Assembly (NCBI GenBank): GCA_003663295.1
Contig: QMZS01000058.1
Span: 1 to 6,003, forward strand
From: Candidatus Aenigmatarchaeota archaeon
GTDB taxonomy: Archaea; Aenigmatarchaeota; Aenigmatarchaeia; QMZS01
DNA length: 6,003 nucleotides
Direction: 5' to 3'
Below are positions 1-4,747 of the stretch, in pieces. A model generated the notes under the pieces. That model was given only the letters and a program-made list of their open reading frames with translations, did no database searches and was not told where the DNA came from. The stretch's first letter is position 1. The number at the start of each line of letters is the position of its first letter. Position numbers and translations under genes: made by a program.

Positions 1-55
1 TTAGCAAAGCTAATGAATGTGCTGCGAAGTGAGCGGAGCGAACGGTGGGTATTTT
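1..55. other. Left-edge intergenic flank of repeat copy A
   Basis: No convincing coding sequence is seen here on either strand. Bases 1-13 form a perfect small hairpin (TTAGC, loop AAA, GCTAA). Bases 21-45 are purine-rich and carry GCGAAG- and GCGAAC-like strings resembling the GAA-loop mini-hairpins elsewhere in the window. This may be the 5' part of a longer repeat unit whose core begins at about 56, but I cannot define its left limit. Confidence 0.35.
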
Positions 56-161
56 ATTGAGTTTGACATCGTGATTAAGATGATTTAAGTTTTGAGGCAA
101 CCCTCAAAACTGAATTTAGATGGAGAACTCTGCAGGATTTCAGAATTTCTTAATCGCTGTT
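56..161 (+). repeat. Structured intergenic repeat, copy A (putative RNA)
   Basis: This is the most divergent of three related elements. A perfect 8-bp closing stem (GATTAAGA 73-80 with TCTTAATC 148-155) encloses a 10-bp hairpin (88-97 with 102-111, loop CAAC). A linker (113-125, AATTTAGATGGAG) follows, then a weaker hairpin (126-131 with 135-140, loop GCA) with one C-T mismatch and one T-G wobble. The order, the linker and the flanking ATTGA...ACATCG and CTGTT motifs match copies B and C. The stem sequences differ but still pair. The wobble favours plus-strand RNA. Its right end overlaps the last codons of a truncated NifX-like gene, which suggests insertion or rearrangement there. The family is not one I recognise. 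Confidence 0.65.
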
Positions 162-248
162 TGCATAAATGGTTAATCTTGTTCTTCCAATTCTTTGACT
201 AAGTTCCAAATTTTCATTTTTTCCTTCTGAGGTTACACCTATTTTCAT
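150..248 (-). pseudogene. Truncated NifX/NifB-C-like protein, N-terminal fragment
   Basis: A 32-codon reading frame starts with ATG at 248 and ends with TAA at 150-152. Residues 1-24 begin MKIGVTSEGK and continue to LSQRIGRTR. This closely resembles the opening of the dinitrogenase iron-molybdenum cofactor family (NifX/NifY and the C-terminal part of NifB), which typically starts MKIAVTS(D/E)G and continues to a (S/R)xxFGR motif. Members are normally about 100 to 120 residues, so some three quarters is missing. The match stops after about residue 25, and the remaining residues are encoded by repeat copy A sequence. The ATG overlaps the stop of the upstream membrane protein gene as ATGA, typical of translational coupling, so an intact operon gene probably existed here. 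Family members bind or carry iron-sulfur or metal clusters. The fragment is probably inactive. Confidence 0.6.
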
Positions 249-700
249 TTTTTAACCTTTTTATAATTAGATTTAAAACAATTCATAGAATAAAGAGTAA
301 GAACCTGAACAAATATAGAAGAAATAATCACCAAAATACCACACACTTTTATAAAATTAAATGCAGGGAAAATCAATGCCACCATCCCCGTTCCAATTGT
401 AGCCCCGCAAACAGGAGATCCAATCACACAAGCCTGCAACACCCCAAACCCAAATATAATACTTAAAATTCCAACAAGCGACGCTCCATTAGATTTTGCA
501 GAATAAGCCTTCTCTTTTATACCCCTAACAAAACAAGTAGTCGTCAATGAAGTTAAGATAATAAATAAAATTTCAATTAAATAATAATATCCATAAAAAA
601 TTTTATTAGGAACCAAAAATGAAACAAGGAATAATGAAATTACAAAAATCAGTTTATAATAATGACTCTTAAAAATTTGAATAACACAGGAATTTTTCAC
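245..700 (-). CDS. Small multi-pass membrane protein with paired cysteines
   Basis: This 151-residue hydrophobic protein is not one I can assign to a named family. Likely membrane segments lie near residues 16-32, 36-56, 73-90, 100-112 (shorter) and 116-137. The tail is basic (NYKKVKK), which suggests a cytoplasmic C-terminus. The most distinctive stretch is residues 87-105, glycine-rich and containing C91 and C98 in the pattern ACxxGSPVCGAT. The two cysteines sit within or beside a membrane segment and could bind metal or form a redox pair; this is inference. The start used is GTG at 700, because no ATG is available before residue 106 and no clear ribosome-binding site is seen. A TATA-like box lies upstream at 755-763. 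The stop overlaps the start of a NifX-like fragment by ATGA, so the two were probably co-transcribed and may have worked together. Confidence 0.7.
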   Translation of the reverse strand: MKNSCVIQIFKSHYYKLIFVISLFLVSFLVPNKIFYGYYYLIEILFIILTSLTTTCFVRGIKEKAYSAKSNGASLVGILSIIFGFGVLQACVIGSPVCGATIGTGMVALIFPAFNFIKVCGILVIISSIFVQVLTLYSMNCFKSNYKKVKK

Positions 701-754
701 TAAAATAAAATATATGTTTTATAGTTTCACCTATATTGTAATTTAAATTATAAT

Positions 755-763
755 TATATAAAT
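755..763 (-). promoter_or_regulatory. Candidate TATA box for the small membrane protein gene
   Basis: The minus strand reads ATTTATATA here, close to the archaeal TATA consensus. Its centre is about 59 bases before the GTG at 700, which predicts a leader of about 30 bases. The core is nearly palindromic, so it could also fire rightwards into the hairpin segment that starts at 797. The surrounding sequence is very AT-rich, so chance matches are likely. Confidence 0.35.
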
Positions 764-777
764 TTTCTCCTTTTTTG

Positions 778-852
778 TTTTTTTCTAAAAAAAAGATGCC
801 GAAGGTAAAAAATCAAAGTAATTTCTGGGGCGCTTCTATTAGTGCAAAGCAC
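778..852 (+). repeat. Repeat-related intergenic segment (copy D fragments)
   Basis: This stretch holds pieces shared with the flanks of repeat copies B and C but lacks their two-hairpin core. TTTTTTTCTAAAAAA (778-792) occurs again at 3190-3204. A hairpin with loop GAA (797-807, TGCC/GGTA) plus the following AAAAAATCAAAGT matches 3111-3133 with one base changed. That change turns a G-C pair into a G-T wobble, which pairs only in plus-strand RNA. TTAGTGCAA (839-847) matches the segment after the cores of copies B and C and here leads into a GTGC-AAA-GCAC hairpin (842-852). The order of the pieces differs from copy C, so this looks like a rearranged or decayed relative. Confidence 0.5.
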
Positions 853-902
853 AATCAAGAACAAATATTAAGGGATAATTTTAGTATATTTAAGGAGAAC
901 TG

Positions 903-1471
903 TTTGTATTCAATAGTAAACGAATTCACAAATGATTGAAAATGCTTTCGGAAGCTTCGTACAAAGATTCATCGGCTCCATAATCAAATTCATAAATCCA
1001 GCCATTGACATAAAATATAACAATCTCTGATTTTATCGGATTGGTTGTTGATTGATGCGTTAGTTCATATCCTTTAATACCATTGACTTCTATCATTCTT
1101 TCGCTCAATATATCCTCGCGGTAGGCGTCTCGGATTGCTGATTTTGCTTCATCCAAATCTTTCCAAATAGATGTTTAGCTATAACCCCATGCTTGTTCCT
1201 TCTGGATCGTCAACAAACATTTCAGCATTCAATATGCTACCCTCCATATGAAAATAATCTGAACCGCGCATCATCCAGGTTTCAGGATATTCGTAGCTAT
1301 AATTAAGTTCATGATTATGATCTTGCAGGTATCCTTGCGATACCAGTGTTGTTGGGGGTGGAGGAATTACAAGTTCTGAAGTTTTTTCTTCTGGTTTTTG
1401 TATGCAGCCACTTATAAAATGAATGCTAAAGCAATTATTAACAAGAATATAAATACTTTCAATTTATTCAT
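903..1471 (-). pseudogene. PsbP-like lipoprotein, multiply frameshifted
   Basis: Three reading frames join into one recognisable protein. The first starts with ATG at 1471 and gives a signal peptide (MNKLKVF then a hydrophobic run) ending in TAA at 1412-1414. One base out of frame, the lipobox ISGC follows, with the cysteine codon at 1404-1406. A proline- and threonine-rich spacer comes next, then a domain with YSYEYPETW and EMFVDDPEG. That frame stops at 1179-1181. A third frame, itself holding a TAA at 1175-1177, carries TSIWKDLDEAK, NGIKGYELTHQ and YVNGWIYEFDYGA down to the TGA at 926-928. A further shift restores VNSFTIEY, a usual domain end. The order matches secreted PsbP-like lipoproteins of about 170 to 190 residues anchored outside the membrane. 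The breaks lie near short homopolymers, so sequencing error is possible for the shifts but would not explain the extra TAA. The right boundary near 903 is approximate. Confidence 0.7.
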
Positions 1472-1557
1472 AATATTACATGGCATATTCAAATTTAATA
1501 AACTTTGATATTTAAGTAGAAAAAATTGTCCCCCTCTCATTCGCACCCCTTAAAATT

Positions 1558-1704
1558 ATTGAACTTAACATCGGCATTAAGAGAAGTTTTTTGCGAAGCA
1601 AAAAATTTGGGTGGAGAAGTCTGTAAGACTTAGTAAACTCTTAATGTCTGTTATGTCTGTCGAAACTTGTTTCGACCAAGGGTTAGTGCAACGTCCCAAA
1701 GGGA
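1558..1704 (+). repeat. Structured intergenic repeat, copy B (putative RNA)
   Basis: The 100-base core (1558-1657) aligns without gaps to copy C (2982-3081) with 13 differences by eye. It has an outer TAAC/GTTA pairing (1566-1569 with 1650-1653) and a 9-bp closing stem (1575-1583 with 1638-1646). Inside are an 8-bp hairpin with GAA loop (1587-1594 with 1598-1605) and a 6-bp hairpin (1617-1622 with 1626-1631), joined by ATTTGGGTGGAG (1605-1616). After the core come a long inverted repeat (GTCGAAAC 1659-1666 with GTTTCGAC 1669-1676), the shared string TTAGTGCAACG (1683-1693) and a TCCC-AAA-GGGA hairpin (1694-1704). The rest of the 1705-1785 spacer holds nothing I can name. It lies between the permease and lipoprotein genes, antisense to both transcription units. 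Confidence 0.75.
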
Positions 1705-1785
1705 AATTTTAGAGTTTGCCCCGAGCGTTTTATAGAATTTTGCGTCAGCAGACAATAGTTTAAATGGAAGCCCCCGCTGAATCAT

Positions 1786-2610
1786 TTATATAGATAAACC
1801 AAGCCAAGAAAAAACACCAATCATTTTTAATCCCATATAAACCATAACTATGATAAAAATCCATTTTAATGATTTTGGATTAATTTTGTGGGCAAAGTGG
1901 ACACCTAACTGAGCCATGGGAATACTTGTTCCTGCCAGTAAAACCAATTGTAAAAGATTAACATATCCAATAGAATAAGAAGGTAGACCAGAAACATTTA
2001 ATCCGTAAAGCATGTAAGCTATCGCCCCCCCAAAACTTGTAAATACCATAACTGCTGTTGAAGTGCCGACTGCTTCATGCATATGGTAATTTAGATATAT
2101 TACCATCAATGGAACCATTAAAACTCCGCCACCAATACCTATCAAGCCTGTAACAAATCCGAAAATTGTTCCCAAAAAGATATATGTTAAAGTATTTGCA
2201 TGCGGTTCTCCTTTAACTCTTATGGGATGGGTAGTTGCCATTCTTAATGCACCTAAAAGAATCGCCAATCCAAAAAGAATTGTGAGAATATTTCCACTCA
2301 ACATACTTGCAACATAAGCCCCGGCAAATGTGAATACCATGCTTGTTAAACCAAGGGTTATTGCTTGCCTCCAAAGAACCACTTCTTTTTTATGATGCCT
2401 GAAAGTCCCGCTGATAGCAGTAGGGAAAACAACTAATAAATTAGTTCCAAATGCAACTCTTATCGCAATGGTAGGATCTATCCCCATTGTTGTCAGAATC
2501 CAAAATTGAACAGGGATCATTATAAAACAGCCTCCAACACCCAATAAACCTGAAACAACTCCTACTAAAGCCCCTGTAATTAACAATGCTAAAATAAATA
2601 TTGGTTCCAT
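1786..2610 (-). CDS. TauE/SafE-family membrane permease (sulfite/anion exporter)
   Basis: From the ATG at 2610 the protein has 274 residues, the usual size for TauE/SafE (formerly DUF81) transporters, which typically have seven or eight membrane helices. The family's internal duplication is clear: residues 17-33 (GVVSGLLGVGGCFIMIP) and 151-167 (GFVTGLIGIGGGVLMVP) are matching glycine-rich motifs opening each half. Family members move sulfite, sulfonates or related organic anions across the cytoplasmic membrane; the substrate here cannot be read from sequence. The start could also be TTG at 2616, overlapping the arsR stop. I prefer ATG because GTGAT, complementary to the 16S rRNA tail, sits five bases before it. 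Tight coupling to an ArsR-type repressor with a cysteine metal motif suggests expression controlled by metal, arsenic or a sulfur species. Confidence 0.9.
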   Translation of the reverse strand: MEPIFILALLITGALVGVVSGLLGVGGCFIMIPVQFWILTTMGIDPTIAIRVAFGTNLLVVFPTAISGTFRHHKKEVVLWRQAITLGLTSMVFTFAGAYVASMLSGNILTILFGLAILLGALRMATTHPIRVKGEPHANTLTYIFLGTIFGFVTGLIGIGGGVLMVPLMVIYLNYHMHEAVGTSTAVMVFTSFGGAIAYMLYGLNVSGLPSYSIGYVNLLQLVLLAGTSIPMAQLGVHFAHKINPKSLKWIFIIVMVYMGLKMIGVFSWLGLSI

Positions 2611-2612
2611 AT

Positions 2613-2870
2613 TCAATCACTTTTGACTATTTTTAGTATCTTTTTCACTTTCGGGTTTGTAAGTTTATAATAAACGCTTTTTCCTTGTCGCTCTGATTCA
2701 ACCACCCCTAAATTTTCAAGCTTTGCCAATTGAATTGAAACTGTTGATTGTGTCCTCTTTGTATGTGGTACAATTTTGCAGACGCATTTTTCCCCATCCA
2801 ATAGAAATTCCACTATTTTTAATCTCGTCTCATCACATAATGCCTTAAATATTTTTAATGATTCTTTCAT
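2613..2870 (-). CDS. ArsR/SmtB-family winged-helix metalloregulator
   Basis: An 85-residue DNA-binding repressor of the usual compact ArsR size. It opens with KIFKALCDETRLKIVEFLL, the typical first helices, and continues to the recognition region around RTQSTVSIQLAKLENLGVV (residues 39-57). The beta wing follows as ESERQGKSVYYKLT (58-71). C29 and C31 in GEKCVCKI match the CxC box that binds As(III) or related thiophilic metals in ArsR of E. coli plasmids, and C12 could be a third ligand. In this family, ligand binding releases DNA. The start is ATG at 2870. The frame stays open upstream to 3050, but that part is encoded by repeat copy C and lacks family similarity. A TATA box sits at leaderless spacing. 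The stop overlaps the alternative TTG of the permease gene, so both are probably one operon that the regulator controls. Confidence 0.9.
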   Translation of the reverse strand: MKESLKIFKALCDETRLKIVEFLLDGEKCVCKIVPHTKRTQSTVSIQLAKLENLGVVESERQGKSVYYKLTNPKVKKILKIVKSD

Positions 2871-2893
2871 ATATACATATGGATAATTATTAA

Positions 2894-2903
2894 TATATAT
2901 AAA
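2894..2903 (-). promoter_or_regulatory. Archaeal TATA box for the arsR-permease operon
   Basis: The minus strand reads TTTATATATA, centred about 28 bases before the arsR ATG at 2870. This predicts a leaderless or very short-leader transcript, common in archaea. No ribosome-binding site is seen before the ATG, in agreement. The TATATATA core is palindromic, so rightward firing towards the hairpin at 2928 and repeat copy C is also possible. I could not identify a clear operator palindrome. Confidence 0.6.
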
Positions 2904-2927
2904 GTTTATGATTTTGTAAAGAAGAAA

Positions 2928-2955
2928 TGCCGAAGGCACAAGGTGGGGCATCCAC
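2928..2955 (+). repeat. Mini-hairpins upstream of repeat copy C
   Basis: A perfect TGCC-GAA-GGCA hairpin (2928-2938) is followed by a GTGG/CCAC hairpin (2943-2946 with 2952-2955). The first is identical in stem and loop to the one after copy C at 3111-3121 and differs by one base from 797-807. It begins about 30 bases right of the palindromic TATA box, so it could lie at the 5' end of a plus-strand transcript that continues into copy C. Confidence 0.45.
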
Positions 2956-2981
2956 AATTCTCTTTTTTTGCGAGGGGGTAA

Positions 2982-3121
2982 ATTGAATATAACATCAGGA
3001 TTATGAGAAGTTTTTCTCGAAGAGAAGAATTTGGGTGGAGAAGTCTGCAAGACTTCGTAACCTCTTAATGTCTGTTATGTCCTCCGAAGGGTTGATTTTT
3101 AGTGCAACGGTGCCGAAGGCA
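2982..3121 (+). repeat. Structured intergenic repeat, copy C (putative RNA)
   Basis: The core (2982-3081) has the same length as copy B. The outer pairing is ATAAC/GTTAT (2989-2993 with 3074-3078). The closing stem is 3000-3007 with 3062-3069 and has one T-T mismatch. The first hairpin is 3011-3018 with 3022-3029, loop GAA. Against copy B two of its pairs changed on both sides (G-C to T-A and T-A to C-G), and one T-A became a T-G wobble that pairs only in plus-strand RNA. The linker ATTTGGGTGGAG (3029-3040) is unchanged. The second hairpin is 3041-3046 with 3050-3055. Downstream come CCGAAGG (3084-3090), TTAGTGCAACG (3099-3109) and a TGCC-GAA-GGCA hairpin (3111-3121). T-rich tracts after 3178 could end a rightward transcript of about 270 bases started near 2925. 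Confidence 0.75.
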
Positions 3122-3185
3122 AAAAATCAAAGTCGTAGGGTGAATTTTTATATTATTGTTTTAGGGGTTGCCGCCGCCTTTTTTG

Positions 3186-3208
3186 CTTCTTTTTTTCTAA
3201 AAAAGAAG
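3186..3208 (+). terminator. Hairpin with T tract downstream of repeat copy C
   Basis: A perfect 10-bp inverted repeat (CTTCTTTTTT 3186-3195, loop TCT, AAAAAAGAAG 3199-3208) contains a seven-T run and follows another T-rich stretch at 3179-3184. Archaeal termination commonly uses oligo-T runs, so this is a plausible end for a plus-strand transcript through copy C. The 15-base centre, 3190-3204, recurs at 778-792. Confidence 0.4.
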
Positions 3209-3236
3209 ATTTGGGGGTTCCGTTTGTTTTTGGTTC

Positions 3237-3249
3237 TTTTTTTAAAAAA
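3237..3249. terminator. T7A6 tract just after hsdS, possibly bidirectional
   Basis: TTTTTTTAAAAAA lies 13 to 25 bases past the hsdS stop. The minus strand has six T, which could end the hsdM-hsdS transcript. The plus strand has seven T, which could end any transcript coming from repeat copy C. Confidence 0.4.
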
Positions 3250-3261
3250 CATTATGGCTTT

Positions 3262-4746
3262 TTAATCAAACAAGAAAGTAAAATCTATATTTATTTTTTT
3301 ATTTGATACTATATCAGACAATACATAATTTAATTTTAATTTTGTTTTTTTAATAGATTTATCTAACTCAAAGATTCCTGCAGACTTATTAAAATTAAAA
3401 TCATTTTTTTCAAAATTAGAGAGATTAGAATTACTAATGTTTGAATTATTTGTATATAATTTAATAATTTTATCTTTTATTGCTTTTGGAAACTTTGGTA
3501 TGGGGATAATATCCCAGTATTTCATTGCTAAACTCCCCCCATTTCCACCAACAGCATATAAATCAATTAAATTCTTTCTTCTCAAATAATCTAAAAAGCA
3601 TTTTACAAAAACAGATAATTTTATATTTTCTTTTTTATGGTTTAATGTGATTCCATGTATATTGGTTATTGTTTTATCTCTATCTTTAAAAATAACAATA
3701 GATCTTCCTTTTTCAAAACCTTCTGCCCCAAAAATAATATCTCCTTTTTTGAGGGTTTTTAAATTATTTTTATTTCCTAGATACTCTTCAGACATAGCAA
3801 AACCATAAACAGAAAGGTGCTTTGGCTTAATCACTGTATAAAAATTATTTTTCTTTTCACTAGAATAGATGCTTTTTCCAATACAAGAAACTTGTAGATT
3901 TTGTCCTCTGCTTGCTAAGAAACCCAGCTCTTTAATGCTATTGAAACCATAAATATAGTTTTTTATTAAGAATTCTTCCTGTTTAAAATATTCTGAAAAA
4001 ATTCCAGCGTTTATTCTTTTTAGAGATGAAAAATCAGTCAGTTTAGGGTTACTAAATTGAAATGTCTTTTTCTTTCCATTATTTAATAATTCATTCTTTA
4101 TGATTGAAAAAATTTCATTTGACTTTTTTCTAATTTCAATTTCTTTATTGATTAAAGATTTAGTCAATATTTCAACATAATTTATTATTTCATTTTTATT
4201 TTTCTGTGTAGGGAATGGAATCCTACAATCTAAAAATAATGTTTTGGCGTGACGAATGGTTGATCCTTTTGGAACTAAAAGGTCAAGTTGTTTCCTAAAA
4301 GATTCGTGTTTGATAAATGATAAGATATAATATTTTAGTTTTGTTATTGGCAATTTATACATTGCTCCAGAAATCATATGATTAGGATAATCCTTATCTA
4401 AAATAATTATTTCACCAATATTTGAATCTTTAGAGATAATTAGATCTCCTTTCTTTAATGAGTGTTCAGTATATGAGGTTGGGCTAATTGGGATTTTTGT
4501 TTCTTTATTCCAAAAGGGCAAAAATGAATAATTTTGGAGTGCCTTTGCTCTTATGAAAAAATGAGATGACTTTGAAATATAATTTGAAGAACCAACTTCT
4601 AATCCCTTATCTGAAGGTTTTAATTTTCTATCCAATAATTCTTTTAATAATTTATAATTTTTATTTGGCGTATCTAAAACCTCTAACTGACTTGGTGCAA
4701 ATATGCTCCTTAATTCTTGAATTTGGTTGAATGAAGAACTTGCCAT
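3262..4746 (-). CDS. hsdS: Type I restriction-modification specificity subunit (HsdS)
   Basis: The product, 494 residues, is slightly longer than the usual 400 to 450. HsdS recognises the two halves of a bipartite DNA site and joins HsdM (and HsdR) in the complex. Two half-repeats are visible: LKKGDLIISKDSNIGEIIIL (98-117, aligned with LKKGDIIFGAEGF from 333) and the paired closing motifs KGSTIRHAKTLFLDCRIPFP (160-179) and GGSLAMKYWDIIPIPKFP (403-420). Each closing motif is followed by a helical, lysine-rich region (about 183-222 and 421 onward) that would form the spacer and M-binding helices. The first target domain is about 30-160 and the second about 240-400. The C-terminal 60 residues are rich in Asn, Lys and Ser. 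ATG at 4746 is supported by GAGGAG five bases before it and by the one-base gap after hsdM. The two recognition domains are too variable to predict the site. Confidence 0.88.
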   Translation of the reverse strand: MASSSFNQIQELRSIFAPSQLEVLDTPNKNYKLLKELLDRKLKPSDKGLEVGSSNYISKSSHFFIRAKALQNYSFLPFWNKETKIPISPTSYTEHSLKKGDLIISKDSNIGEIIILDKDYPNHMISGAMYKLPITKLKYYILSFIKHESFRKQLDLLVPKGSTIRHAKTLFLDCRIPFPTQKNKNEIINYVEILTKSLINKEIEIRKKSNEIFSIIKNELLNNGKKKTFQFSNPKLTDFSSLKRINAGIFSEYFKQEEFLIKNYIYGFNSIKELGFLASRGQNLQVSCIGKSIYSSEKKNNFYTVIKPKHLSVYGFAMSEEYLGNKNNLKTLKKGDIIFGAEGFEKGRSIVIFKDRDKTITNIHGITLNHKKENIKLSVFVKCFLDYLRRKNLIDLYAVGGNGGSLAMKYWDIIPIPKFPKAIKDKIIKLYTNNSNISNSNLSNFEKNDFNFNKSAGIFELDKSIKKTKLKLNYVLSDIVSNKKINIDFTFLFD

Positions 4747-4747
4747 T

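Noticed and set aside
153..176. Reading the last eight residues of the NifX-like frame as a genuine short protein end
   Set aside because: These codons coincide with repeat copy A and its edge, and family members are about four times longer.
2868..2890. Possible ArsR operator palindrome around CATATGTATATATG
   Set aside because: The symmetry is imperfect and close to what AT-rich promoter DNA gives by chance. It does not match the 12-2-12 operators of the family.
2871..3050. Open N-terminal extension of the ArsR protein (60 more residues)
   Set aside because: It is encoded by the repeat copy C region, has no ArsR-family similarity and would run through the TATA box. The 85-residue form from 2870 has normal family length.
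56..3121. CRISPR array, tRNA or insertion-sequence ends as explanations of the repeats
   Set aside because: Copies are over 1 kb apart with genes between, so they are not an array. No tRNA arm sequences are present. I saw no transposase gene or clear terminal inverted repeats.
3035..3265. Plus-strand open frame of 76 codons
   Set aside because: It covers repeat copy C and T-rich terminator sequence. The product is low-complexity (Phe/Lys runs) with no ribosome-binding site or family match.
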